Counted from the stretch's first letter, positions 1 to 7,148 are shown. The stretch: 12,345 bases of DNA from an uncultured Clostridia bacterium (GCA_946628455.1 CAMOWP010000043.1:1-12345); one strand, 5' to 3'. The notes: generated by a model not told the origin, from the sequence alone. A program made the numbers and translations.

Positions 1-645
1 TCTTGCAAAGTAGTCTGCGCGCCTGTGGTACTTATTATTTTCAATCTGCCTTTCAGCCTGGAGCTTGCCTATTTTCCTGCTTACAGGGGTAAAGACTGCA
101 GCAACGCCAATAATAATCAGCAGGCAGACGGGGTCAATCGCAAGGATAATTGAGGCAATGGTTATTAGGGATACAACCTCGCCGATATACCTCTGAATCA
201 GAAACAGGATATGCGAAACGCTTTCGCCCGAGCCCTGAATTACAAGGATAAAATTGTTGTAAAAATCGGGGTCGTCGTACGATGAAAGGTCAAGGCTCTT
301 TGCCTTTTCATACATCATTTTTGAGAGCCCCGCAGTCATTTTCTCGCGCTGGATACCGAAGAAGAATTCGCGGTAAAGCCAGTTCCCCACCTCGGTCAGA
401 ACGAGGATAAGCGCAATGAGGATTACGGCGACTACGATTTTTTTGGTGTCGTCTCCGCTTGCGATAACGTCAATAACATACTTAACGCCGATAACCGAGA
501 TAACCCTGGTAGGAAGGCGCATAAGCACGCCCCAGAAGCATTCGCCGATAACGAGCAACGGAGAAAACTTGAAGATAAGGCGAATAAAGAACATTACGTT
601 TGAGAAAATCGAGTGAGTCGGCTTATCTGCTCTGTAATCATGCAT
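1..645 (-). CDS. ABC exporter half-transporter (permease-ATPase), 3' end cut by window
   Basis: This is the N-terminal 215 residues of an ABC half-transporter; the reading frame is open to base 1. The visible part is the membrane domain, with hydrophobic segments near residues 17-40, 47-62, 70-90 and 150-185. A cytoplasmic stretch near 110-132 reads SLDLSSYDDPDFYNN and matches SVDVECYEDPAFYDAY in the adjacent complete transporter, so the two genes are paralogues. The start is fixed by a GAGGTGAG ribosome site five bases before ATG. The gene overlaps the end of the upstream transporter gene by 8 bases, which implies translational coupling and a heterodimeric exporter. The ATPase domain lies outside the window, so its Walker motifs cannot be checked. 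The substrate is unknown; peptides, lipids or drugs are all possible. Confidence 0.9.
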   Translation of the reverse strand, partial: MHDYRADKPTHSIFSNVMFFIRLIFKFSPLLVIGECFWGVLMRLPTRVISVIGVKYVIDVIASGDDTKKIVVAVILIALILVLTEVGNWLYREFFFGIQREKMTAGLSKMMYEKAKSLDLSSYDDPDFYNNFILVIQGSGESVSHILFLIQRYIGEVVSLITIASIILAIDPVCLLIIIGVAAVFTPVSRKIGKLQAERQIENNKYHRRADYFAR

Positions 646-2473
646 AGTCGCTCACCTCGCTTTCTTCATCGCGGTAACGCGAAGCCTGAAGCTCAAACAT
701 TTTTGCATAGTCTTTTCCCGCCTGCATAAGCTCGGTGTGCGTTCCGCTTTCAAGCACCCTGCCATTTCCGAGCACGATAATCTTATCGCTCAGAACGGCG
801 GAAGAGAGGCGGTGAGAAATATAGATAACCGTTTTGTTTTCGGTTGCCGTAATTAAGTTTTCATACATATTATACTCCGCAATCGGGTCAAGCGCGGAGG
901 ACGGCTCGTCGAGAATCGCAATGTCAAAATTCTTTGCAAACATTCTTGCAACGGCGGTTTTCTGAGTTTCGCCGCCTGAAAGCCCTGCGCCGTTTTCGTC
1001 AAATTCCCTTGTCAGAACGGTGTCCCCGCCGTCGGGAAGGGTCTGAATTTTTTTCCACGCGCCGCTCTGCTTAAGCGCTTTTTCGGCAAGGAGCCTCTCC
1101 TCGGTGTCAGGCTCGTGGCAGATGACGTTTTCATAAACGGAAAGCGCAAAGGTTTTGTAATCCTGAAATACGGTTGCGAAACGCCTTCTCAGGCTGTCGG
1201 TTTTATACTCCTTAATGCTTTTTCCGTTATAGATGATTTCGCCCTCGGTTACATCGTAAAAGCGGAGCATAAGCTTGACAAGAGTGGTTTTGCCTGCGCC
1301 GTTAACGCCGACGAGAGCAACGGTCTCTCCCCTGTTGATTTTAAAGCTGACATTTTTTATTGAATAATCCTCGGCGCTCGGATATTTGAACGAAACGTTT
1401 TTAAATTCGAGGCTCTCGAATTCTCCCGCTTCCTCGGTGCCGCTTTTGATTTTGCTTTCATAGTCGAAGAAATCGTGAAGATTCTGAAAATAGAGCGCCA
1501 TATTGGTAAGCTCTGCGAGGGAATCGGCAATGCCCGTTGTTGTCTGCCGGACTGAATTTATGGAAGCAAGCACAACGGAAAAGCCCGAAATATCAAGCCC
1601 TTTATCCTTAATGAACTGATAGGAAGCGAAGGAATACGTTCCGACAATCGGGATGAACTCGCCGAAAAACGAGCCTATCATACTGTAGATAAACAGCTTC
1701 ATTCCGTACTTTTTGATTATTCTTATGTTGTCCTGAACTGCGCGATTAAAGCGGTTTATAACGACGCCGAAGATATTCGAGGTACGCATATCCTTTGAAA
1801 AATCCTTGAGGAAAACTGTGCGCTGTGAATACGCCTTGACTCTCTGGTTTGTTGTCATAGATAAATCGCGCTTATAAAGGAGCTTGCTTTTGATGATTTC
1901 AACGGCGAAAACTATGCCGACGGGAGCAAGGAAAATAAGATAAACGGGGTCAATAGTTGTTACGATTCCGATAACAAGCACAAGCGAAATAATATTACCG
2001 AGCAGCATTGACATATCAATGATAAACGACATAAAAATGCTGTGTGTAAGAATTTCGGTTGCGCGCTGATATGCATCGTAAAATGCAGGGTCCTCATAAC
2101 ATTCAACGTCAACTGAGCAAGCCTTTTCAAAAATGCGGTTATTAAGCCCTTTATAAACCTTTTTCCAACCTATGTTCTGGGCATAATCGCTGGCGATAAT
2201 TATGATTTCATAAACGAGCCCCACGCCTAAAAAGAGCAGCAGAACCCTGAGGAAATACTCAAAGGTCATATTGCCCTGAATTATATTTAAAAGCACCTTC
2301 AAAAACAGAACGCCCTGAAAAAACAGCGAGAAAACCTGTGTTGACACCTGCGCAATAATTGCGGCAGGGAGCAGAGTTTTATCCGCTTTGAAGAGAATTT
2401 TCATTGCATATATTACGTTTTTGAAAACGGGAACCTTTATATCCTCATGGAGCGGAGTCCAGCGTCGCGGCAT
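638..2473 (-). CDS. ABC exporter half-transporter, complete permease-ATPase fusion
   Basis: This 611-residue protein has a membrane domain (about residues 30-330) fused to a C-terminal ATPase, the layout of bacterial half-exporters. The ATPase has all its motifs: Walker A GVNGAGKT (389-396), Q-loop Q437, signature LSGGE (498-502, Glu where Gln is more usual), Walker B ending LDEP (521-524) with catalytic Glu523, D-loop SALD (526-529) and H-loop His554. It therefore looks catalytically competent. A GGAGGTGA ribosome site precedes ATG by a few bases. The next gene starts inside its last codons and is a paralogue, so the pair probably works as a heterodimer in the cytoplasmic membrane. Its own promoter and a small dyad lie just upstream. 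There is no peptidase C39 domain, so it is not a bacteriocin-processing exporter. The cargo cannot be told from the sequence. Confidence 0.95.
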   Translation of the reverse strand: MPRRWTPLHEDIKVPVFKNVIYAMKILFKADKTLLPAAIIAQVSTQVFSLFFQGVLFLKVLLNIIQGNMTFEYFLRVLLLFLGVGLVYEIIIIASDYAQNIGWKKVYKGLNNRIFEKACSVDVECYEDPAFYDAYQRATEILTHSIFMSFIIDMSMLLGNIISLVLVIGIVTTIDPVYLIFLAPVGIVFAVEIIKSKLLYKRDLSMTTNQRVKAYSQRTVFLKDFSKDMRTSNIFGVVINRFNRAVQDNIRIIKKYGMKLFIYSMIGSFFGEFIPIVGTYSFASYQFIKDKGLDISGFSVVLASINSVRQTTTGIADSLAELTNMALYFQNLHDFFDYESKIKSGTEEAGEFESLEFKNVSFKYPSAEDYSIKNVSFKINRGETVALVGVNGAGKTTLVKLMLRFYDVTEGEIIYNGKSIKEYKTDSLRRRFATVFQDYKTFALSVYENVICHEPDTEERLLAEKALKQSGAWKKIQTLPDGGDTVLTREFDENGAGLSGGETQKTAVARMFAKNFDIAILDEPSSALDPIAEYNMYENLITATENKTVIYISHRLSSAVLSDKIIVLGNGRVLESGTHTELMQAGKDYAKMFELQASRYRDEESEVSDYA

Positions 2474-2486
2474 AATTCACCTCCGA

Positions 2487-2498
2487 ACTAAAGTTAGT
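2487..2498. promoter_or_regulatory. Candidate operator, ACTAA-N2-TTAGT dyad
   Basis: This perfect 5-base inverted repeat lies between the -10 box and the ribosome site of the ABC exporter gene, around the expected transcription start. That position suits a repressor. It resembles the ACTAAGTTGGT core in the rrf2 promoter of this window, so Rrf2 control is conceivable. The repeat is short, and chance is a real alternative. Confidence 0.35.
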
Positions 2499-2502
2499 GA
2501 TT

Positions 2503-2531
2503 ATTCTAACACAAAAAATATTATTTGTAAA
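2503..2531 (-). promoter_or_regulatory. Promoter of the ABC exporter operon
   Basis: On the minus strand this reads TTTACA, a 17-base spacer, then TAGAAT, with TGT just before the -10 (an extended -10). Each hexamer matches the sigma-A consensus at five of six positions. The leader to the ATG at 2473 is about 23 bases. The -35 touches the U-tract of the preceding terminator. Confidence 0.65.
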
Positions 2532-2563
2532 TAAAAAACGGGAGGGCAAAAGCCATCCCGTTT
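2530..2563 (-). terminator. Rho-independent terminator after the GPH symporter
   Basis: On the minus strand AAACGGGA-T-GGC pairs with GCC-C-TCCCGTTT around a TTTT loop, giving an 11-bp stem with one mismatch. A U-rich run, TTTTTTATTT, follows. It lies only a few bases after the TAG that ends the readthrough tail of the symporter. Confidence 0.9.
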
Positions 2564-2568
2564 AAATA

Positions 2569-2634
2569 CTATAATTCATTAATCTGCCGCACTATATCCT
2601 CCATATTTTCCTCGAGGATACGCGCCGCTTCATT
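2569..2634 (-). other. Open 21-codon extension in frame beyond the symporter TGA
   Basis: Directly after the TGA of the symporter gene the same frame stays open for 21 codons and ends in TAG, just before the terminator. It reads AARILEENMEDIVRQINEL after an initial Asn-Glu, an amphipathic, charged sequence like the end of the annotated protein. It has no start codon with a ribosome site of its own. It could be the former C-terminal tail cut off by a nonsense mutation, a site of TGA readthrough, or chance. Confidence 0.4.
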
Positions 2635-4233
2635 TCAATCGTTTCCTTTGATTGCTTCTTCGGCAGCTTCAGCACCGTTTCTTGCAGCCTCACGCTTAGC
2701 AACGAGCTCAGCAAGCATTCTTGAATGTTCTGCGTCTGTCATAGCGAACTTTCTCATAGGAATTGCGGAAAGGAGCATACCTACTGCAACAGGAATTGAG
2801 ATAAGGAAGAACATTGCGGCTGCATATTTACCGCCGTCAAGCTCATAGAAATGAGCGCCCTGAGCGAGCTTATAGTTGATGTTGTCAAGATTCTGGTCAG
2901 AGAACTTAACAATTGTGTAAACAAGGCCCTGGATAAGAGCTGCGATACCGCCCGAGAGCTTTGTGAGGAAGGACTGGCCTGAGAAGAATACGCCATCGGG
3001 ACGGTAGCCCTTATGGTATTCCTCATAGTCAACACAGTCAGCAATCATAATTGACTGCATAACGTTGATGCCGCCCATTGAAGCGGAAGCAAGGGCGATG
3101 CAAACTGCAGTTACAGCAACGCCTGCCCAGCTGAGAAGGTTGCCCTTGAATAAGATATAAGCAACATAGATGAGCGCATAAGGAACAGCGCCTGCTACGG
3201 TGAAGAAATTATAAATCTTCTTGTTTTCAAACTTTTTAACAAAGTTAGGAGTTAAAGCCATTGCGGCAAACTGAGGAATAAATACGGCAAGGCCGATGAT
3301 TCCGATTTTGATAATTCTCTGACCGCCGTCAAGATTGCCTACATTGTTGAAGGAGTTATCGGTATAGTAATAAAGCATAAGCGGCATAGCAAGAATCATA
3401 AGAAGCTGAAGCGGGCTTCTGAGAACGCCTGAGATAAGAATCTGGCGGAAAGGAAGGCATTTCCACATAATCTTGAAATTATCAATAATGCCTCTCTTGT
3501 CCTCAGCGTCTCCGGGAACACGCTCGCGCGTTACAAGACCTGCTATTTCAAAGAGAATAGTTGAAACTACAGTGATGATTACAACTGTTGCAATCCATGC
3601 AGCCTTTTTAGTATCGTTATTAGCCATCTGCTGTGTGTACTTAACGCCGTCTACCATTGCGTTATACTTACCCTCAAACATTCCCTTGAGGAAATCGGGG
3701 ATAAAGCTTACAACAGTTCCGATACCGCCGACGCCTGCTGCCATACGCGCAAGGCCGATAATCTTTGCACGGTCGTTTTCATCCTCTGTCATAAGGGATG
3801 TGATACCCCAGAGCGGAATATCGCAAACCGTAAAGAGCATACCCCATATTATGTAGGAAGCGGCAGCCCACGCAATAATGAGAGCCTTGCTTGCGCCGGG
3901 GTTAGTATAAATTCCGTTAACGAAGCAGAGGATAGTCATTGCTCCGATAATTGCGGGGAAGAAAATAAGATAAGGTCTGCACTTACCCCATTTTGTATGA
4001 GTTCTGTCAACGATTGTACCCATCATAGGGTCGTTGAGTGCGTCCCAGATTCTTGCAGCAAAGATAATTGCGCTTACAACGCCTGCAGGAATATAGAGAA
4101 CTGTGCCGAGGTATACGCTGACAAGACCTGCAGCGATAACCTGGTAAATCATATTCTGCCCGAACATACCTGTAAGATAGCCGAACAGCTCTTTTTTGGT
4201 ATAGGTATTTTTAGTAGTTACTTCGTTTCCCAT
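2635..4233 (-). CDS. GPH-family (MelB-like) cation:sugar symporter, MFS
   Basis: This predicted 12-helix inner-membrane symporter has 532 residues and belongs to the glycoside-pentoside-hexuronide:cation family. Residues about 61-90 hold the family block IWDALNDP, then DRTHTKWGKCRPY. Asp64 and Asp68 correspond to the cation-binding Asp55 and Asp59 of E. coli MelB. Such proteins import oligosaccharides or glycosides with Na+ or H+. I chose ATG at 4233 because AGGAG lies seven bases upstream; an in-frame ATG at 4269 has no such site and would add 12 basic residues. The gene has its own promoter and terminator. The C-terminus is long, helical and Ala/Glu/Lys-rich, and an open tail continues beyond the TGA. 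No glycosidase is adjacent, so the sugar is unknown. Confidence 0.93.
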   Translation of the reverse strand: MGNEVTTKNTYTKKELFGYLTGMFGQNMIYQVIAAGLVSVYLGTVLYIPAGVVSAIIFAARIWDALNDPMMGTIVDRTHTKWGKCRPYLIFFPAIIGAMTILCFVNGIYTNPGASKALIIAWAAASYIIWGMLFTVCDIPLWGITSLMTEDENDRAKIIGLARMAAGVGGIGTVVSFIPDFLKGMFEGKYNAMVDGVKYTQQMANNDTKKAAWIATVVIITVVSTILFEIAGLVTRERVPGDAEDKRGIIDNFKIMWKCLPFRQILISGVLRSPLQLLMILAMPLMLYYYTDNSFNNVGNLDGGQRIIKIGIIGLAVFIPQFAAMALTPNFVKKFENKKIYNFFTVAGAVPYALIYVAYILFKGNLLSWAGVAVTAVCIALASASMGGINVMQSIMIADCVDYEEYHKGYRPDGVFFSGQSFLTKLSGGIAALIQGLVYTIVKFSDQNLDNINYKLAQGAHFYELDGGKYAAAMFFLISIPVAVGMLLSAIPMRKFAMTDAEHSRMLAELVAKREAARNGAEAAEEAIKGND

Positions 4234-4265
4234 ACATTTTCTCCTTTTCTTAGCGCCTGAAAACA

Positions 4266-4274
4266 GCACATATG
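4266..4274 (-). promoter_or_regulatory. CATATGTGC motif, copy 1
   Basis: The minus-strand 9-mer CATATGTGC lies just downstream of the expected transcription start of the symporter gene. The same 9-mer occurs in the promoter spacer of the DUF2804 gene at 5458-5466. It is close to a palindrome (GCAYATGTGC-like). A shared regulator is possible but not shown. Confidence 0.3.
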
Positions 4275-4282
4275 ATAAAACT

Positions 4283-4311
4283 ATTTTAACAGAAAATGTC
4301 TATAATATCAA
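4283..4311 (-). promoter_or_regulatory. Promoter of the GPH symporter gene
   Basis: The minus strand reads TTGATA, exactly 17 bases, then TAAAAT. Both hexamers are close to the sigma-A consensus. The leader to ATG at 4233 is about 42 bases. With the terminator at 4339-4374, this makes the symporter a separate transcription unit. Confidence 0.75.
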
Positions 4312-4338
4312 GAATTTTCTATGTAATTTATACAATAT

Positions 4339-4374
4339 TTATAAAATAAATAAGGGCAGATAATTCCGCCCTTA
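4339..4374 (-). terminator. Rho-independent terminator after the DUF2804 gene
   Basis: TAAGGGCGGA pairs with TCTGCCCTTA around an ATTA loop (one G-U pair) on the minus strand, followed by TTTATTTTAT. It starts about a dozen bases after the TAA of the DUF2804 gene. Confidence 0.9.
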
Positions 4375-4385
4375 ATTTAAGAAAA

Positions 4386-5420
4386 TTAATATTTGTTGTG
4401 CACCTCTTCTGCGAAGCAGAGGAAATCTTTAATTTTAATCTCTGTTCCGTCGTCAAGGATTGCGGTGCCCGTCATTCTGCCGAAAACCTGGTGCTGATCC
4501 GTAACGATGGCCTTGAGGTCGATTTTCGCGCTTCTGTCAATAATCGGGATGAAATCCATTTCAAACCTGCCGTCGGACGAGGTAATAGTCCACGGGTCGG
4601 TATAGTTTTCGCTGATATTGAACTTAACGTCGTCAAACTTATGAGCCTTGCCATTGTAGAAAATAGTGTTTTCGCTTGCGGCAGAGGTGTTGCCGAAGCC
4701 GTAGCCGATATTGAAGCCGAACGGAACGCCGTCAACCTGACCTGAACCTGAGCCCCAGTACCAATAATTATCGTATGTCCACACGCCGCGGCCCCAGTCA
4801 AGCCCGCCGAAATCGGTTTCGGGGTTGAGGTTATAGGTTATGCCGTCATACATAATTCTTCCGCTTGCGCGCATAGGATTGATTTTCTGGTTATAGTAAA
4901 ACGCCTGAGGGTCCTCATCCCACGGAGTTGCAATAACCATTGATTCCTCGGGGATATCGAAAAGCTTGATGCAGCAGCGGATTCCCTTGCCGCCGTCAAA
5001 GCCCGGATAATCCATACGCAGAATTCTGTGGTCTCCCCTGTTGAGAAATTCAACAGCCATTTTACCGTTTCTGAAGGTTACGTCTCCCGTTACGGTTGAT
5101 GAGGGCATTTTGAAGCTGCCGAGCGGGAACGGGGTTAAGATAGTTGCAGTTTTGTCAACAGCGTTATTGAGGTTAATGAATGTAATGCTGTTCATTCCGA
5201 GATAACCGAGGTCTGACACAGTCATACAAAACGCAAAGTTATGCTCGTTTGAGATTATGTAATAATAATCCCACTCTTTAATTCTGTAAGCAGGCTTTTT
5301 GATTGCCTTTCTGTCATAAATCTGAACGTACTTTCTGCTCCAGCCCGGCTCGATGAGCTTGCCGTCGCCATTGAGCAGTCTGTGCTCGGTTGTTACTTCG
5401 TGGTTTCTCAACTTAATCAT
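4386..5420 (-). CDS. DUF2804 family protein
   Basis: I recognise this 344-residue soluble protein as DUF2804 family, a group with no established function. The marks are the aromatic, glycine-rich core: DWGRGVW (208-214), YWYWGSGSG (219-227) and NIGYGFGNTSAASEN (237-251), then VFGRMTG (312-318). The length is normal for the family. There is no signal peptide or membrane segment, so it is probably cytoplasmic. The start is uncertain: ATG at 5420 directly abuts AAAGG, too close for a normal ribosome site, whereas TTG at 5411 has AAAGGA eight bases upstream and would begin MRNHEV. It follows the M20 peptidase gene by 67 bases with no terminator between, so it may be read from the rrf2 promoter as well as its own. 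Reading Trp/Tyr-rich loops as a ligand site is inference. Confidence 0.88.
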   Translation of the reverse strand: MIKLRNHEVTTEHRLLNGDGKLIEPGWSRKYVQIYDRKAIKKPAYRIKEWDYYYIISNEHNFAFCMTVSDLGYLGMNSITFINLNNAVDKTATILTPFPLGSFKMPSSTVTGDVTFRNGKMAVEFLNRGDHRILRMDYPGFDGGKGIRCCIKLFDIPEESMVIATPWDEDPQAFYYNQKINPMRASGRIMYDGITYNLNPETDFGGLDWGRGVWTYDNYWYWGSGSGQVDGVPFGFNIGYGFGNTSAASENTIFYNGKAHKFDDVKFNISENYTDPWTITSSDGRFEMDFIPIIDRSAKIDLKAIVTDQHQVFGRMTGTAILDDGTEIKIKDFLCFAEEVHNKY

Positions 5421-5451
5421 CCTTTCATAATAATAAGATTTTTACAATTCT

Positions 5452-5480
5452 ATTATTGCACATATGCTTTTATTTTTCAA
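5452..5480 (-). promoter_or_regulatory. Possible internal promoter of the DUF2804 gene
   Basis: The minus strand reads TTGAAA, 17 bases, then AATAAT. The -35 is good, the -10 is only fair. The spacer contains the 9-mer CATATGTGC that also occurs at the symporter promoter. Confidence 0.45.
5458..5466 (-). promoter_or_regulatory. CATATGTGC motif, copy 2
   Basis: This is the same 9-mer as at 4266-4274, here inside the -35/-10 spacer of the DUF2804 promoter. Its position relative to the promoter differs from copy 1, which weakens the case for a common operator. Confidence 0.3.
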
Positions 5481-5487
5481 CAGAAAA

Positions 5488-6603
5488 TTAATCTTCGCTC
5501 GTCATAAGGGAATATGCAAGCTCAGAAGCATTTGTCATTTCGTCAACGGTGGTGAATTCGTTTGTTGCGTGGCAGTTATTCATTGCGGTTGCAACAACTA
5601 TTCCCTCAAGCCCGTGCTGACAGTAAACGTTATTATCCGAGCCGCCGAAGGTAGGATATGTTATTCCTTCAAGCGAGAGCTCGTTGCATATTCTCTTGAA
5701 GCGTTTTACAACGGAGGTATCGTCGGTAGTGTTAAACGCGCTTATCATTTTTTCATATTCAACCTTTGCCGTGCCGCCGATTTCCTCAGCAGCAGCGGTG
5801 CAGATTGAAATTACCTCCTGCATACGCTTTTCAGCCTTGCTTTCATCAAAGCCTCTGATTTCGCCTGTAATCTTGCAGTAAGGCGGAACGATGTTCGTTG
5901 CCTTGCCGCCTTCGATAATGCCCACATTGGCGGTTATTCCTTTTTCAACGTCGCCGCACGGAATAAGCGTTACAGCCTTAGCGGCAGCCTTGATTGCGTG
6001 AACGCCGTCCTTAGCGGCAAAGCCCGCGTGCGCCGCCTTGCCTATAAACTCTGCCGTGTAGGAATAAATAGCCGGGGCTGAGGAAGCGGCTGTTCCGACC
6101 TTTCCGTCCATATCAAAAACGTAAGCGTCCTTTGATTTGAGGCGGTCAAAATTAAAGAAGCTGACTCCGCCGCAGTGGCTCTCCTCGCAGATTGAGAAAA
6201 CGAGCTCAAGCGGCCTGTGAGGGATGTTGTTTTCCTTAATAGTTTTCAGCGCCTCAAGGATTGAGGAAACGCCCGCAAGGTCGTCAGAGCCTAAAACCGT
6301 TGTTCCGTCAGAGGTGATTGTTCCGTCCCCGTGAACGACTGCCTTTTTGCCTTTTGCAGGCTCAACAGTGTCCATATGAGCTGAGAAAAGAATCGGCTCG
6401 GCGTTTATATCTCCGTCAATAAAAGCATAGAGATTTCCCGTTGTTCCGCCGATTTCGGCGCCTGCGTTATCCTCCTCGGCTTCAATTTTAAGGTCTGCTA
6501 AATATTTCTTAATGTATTCGCACACGAGCCTTTCATCAAGAGAAGGGCTGTCAAGAGCTACAAGCTCTTTAAATGTTTCAATGAGTCTTTTGCTGTTAAT
6601 CAT
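5488..6603 (-). CDS. Peptidase T-like M20 family metallopeptidase
   Basis: This 371-residue cytoplasmic di-zinc peptidase of the M20 (PepT-like) group should cleave di- or tripeptides or related amide substrates. The metal and catalytic residues are present: His76 and Asp78 in HMDTV, Asp107 in GSDDLAG as the bridging ligand, the Glu140-Glu141 pair (general base plus ligand) in ICEES, Asp164 in FDMDG, and His345 near the C-terminus in NNCHATNE. A dimerisation (lid) domain spans about residues 180-295. Length is typical. AGGAG stands five bases before ATG, and only 8 bases separate it from the stop of the rrf2 gene, so the two are co-transcribed. The exact peptide specificity cannot be read from the sequence; the family name is safer than pepT. 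Confidence 0.92.
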   Translation of the reverse strand: MINSKRLIETFKELVALDSPSLDERLVCEYIKKYLADLKIEAEEDNAGAEIGGTTGNLYAFIDGDINAEPILFSAHMDTVEPAKGKKAVVHGDGTITSDGTTVLGSDDLAGVSSILEALKTIKENNIPHRPLELVFSICEESHCGGVSFFNFDRLKSKDAYVFDMDGKVGTAASSAPAIYSYTAEFIGKAAHAGFAAKDGVHAIKAAAKAVTLIPCGDVEKGITANVGIIEGGKATNIVPPYCKITGEIRGFDESKAEKRMQEVISICTAAAEEIGGTAKVEYEKMISAFNTTDDTSVVKRFKRICNELSLEGITYPTFGGSDNNVYCQHGLEGIVVATAMNNCHATNEFTTVDEMTNASELAYSLMTSED

Positions 6604-6611
6604 AATGTCTC

Positions 6612-7049
6612 CTAAATTACATAGTCGTAGGAATAGTTTTCTTTTTTCTGGTCAAGCACGTCCTGGAGTGTTATTGAATCGAGATACTCGTTAATAACCT
6701 TGCTCAGGCCGCGCCAGATAGGAAGGGTTGCGCAAAGCTCCGCTCTGTCGCAATTTACGGTGTCGCCCTCAAGACAGCTTACGGGGACGATGCTGCCCTC
6801 CGTAATTCTGAGAATATCGCCGATTGTGTACTCCTTCGGCTCCTTTGCAAGGCGGTAGCCGCCCTGGTAGCCTCTGTTTGTATGAAGAATATCGGGTCTG
6901 TTAAGGAGCGCGACAATCTGCTCAAGATATTTTTTTGAAATATCCTGACGGTTTGCGATATCCTTAAGCGAAACGTAGCCGTTTTCCTGATGCTCCGCAA
7001 GGTCAACGAGAAGCCTTAATGCGTATCTTCCCTTTGTTGAGATTTTCAT
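6612..7049 (-). CDS. Rrf2 family transcription regulator, probably iron-sulfur binding
   Basis: This 145-residue DNA-binding protein has the standard Rrf2 start MKISTKGRYALRLLVDLA and a winged helix over about residues 1-80, including ISKKYLEQI as part of the recognition region and the wing GYQGGYRLAK. Cys92, Cys100 and Cys106 (C-X7-C-X5-C) lie where IscR carries its [2Fe-2S] ligands (C-X5-C-X5-C in E. coli). A redox or iron-sulfur sensor is therefore likely, with a slightly longer first loop. AAGGA precedes ATG by about seven bases. It heads a unit with an M20 peptidase and a DUF2804 gene, not with iscS or cysteine synthesis genes, so calling it IscR or CymR would be unsafe. Two dyads overlap its promoter, which suggests autoregulation. 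Confidence 0.92.
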   Translation of the reverse strand: MKISTKGRYALRLLVDLAEHQENGYVSLKDIANRQDISKKYLEQIVALLNRPDILHTNRGYQGGYRLAKEPKEYTIGDILRITEGSIVPVSCLEGDTVNCDRAELCATLPIWRGLSKVINEYLDSITLQDVLDQKKENYSYDYVI

Positions 7050-7064
7050 ATAATCAGTCCTTTT

Positions 7065-7083
7065 TATTGTTATATTAACAATA
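7065..7083. promoter_or_regulatory. Candidate operator, perfect dyad TATTGTTA-N3-TAACAATA
   Basis: Perfect 8-base arms around a 3-base centre overlap the -10 box and the expected start site of the rrf2 promoter. A protein bound here would block transcription. The half-site TATAACAA recurs in the large dyad at 10054-10083. Confidence 0.55.
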
Positions 7084-7108
7084 TACCACTAAGTTGGTAG
7101 GTTTTCAA
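7080..7108 (-). promoter_or_regulatory. Promoter of the rrf2-peptidase-DUF2804 unit
   Basis: The minus strand reads TTGAAA, exactly 17 bases, then TATATT. The leader to ATG at 7049 is about 25 bases. Confidence 0.75.
7084..7099. promoter_or_regulatory. Candidate Rrf2 operator, TACCA-N6-TGGTA
   Basis: This inverted repeat fills most of the -35/-10 spacer of the rrf2 promoter. With its flanks the minus strand reads CCTACCAACTTAGTGGTA, in general form like known Rrf2/IscR sites, which have an ACT...AGT core with pyrimidine/purine flanks. Autoregulation is the natural reading, but binding is inferred. Confidence 0.5.
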
Positions 7109-7117
7109 GTGTTTATG

Positions 7118-7148
7118 TAAAAAAACAGCGGGCGGATAATATCCGCCC
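7118..7148 (-). terminator. Rho-independent terminator after the transglutaminase-like gene
   Basis: GGGCGGATA and TATCCGCCC form a 9-base inverted repeat (7 bp with a 5-base loop in practice) on the minus strand, followed after GCTG by seven T. It lies 12 bases after the TAA. Confidence 0.9.

Noticed and set aside
3473..3856. Open frame on the plus strand, 127 codons
   Set aside because: It lies wholly opposite the GPH symporter, has a low-complexity Ser/Ile/Pro-rich product and no ribosome site. It is an antisense shadow.
4234..4269. Upstream start for the GPH symporter
   Set aside because: ATG at 4269 has no ribosome site. AGGAG before ATG at 4233 is well placed, and the family starts there.
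4398..4745. Open frame on the plus strand, 115 codons
   Set aside because: It is opposite the DUF2804 gene, whose conserved motifs fix the coding strand.
5464..5808. Open frame on the plus strand, 114 codons
   Set aside because: It overlaps the 3' end of the M20 peptidase gene in antisense, including the conserved NNCHATNE region, and has no family features.
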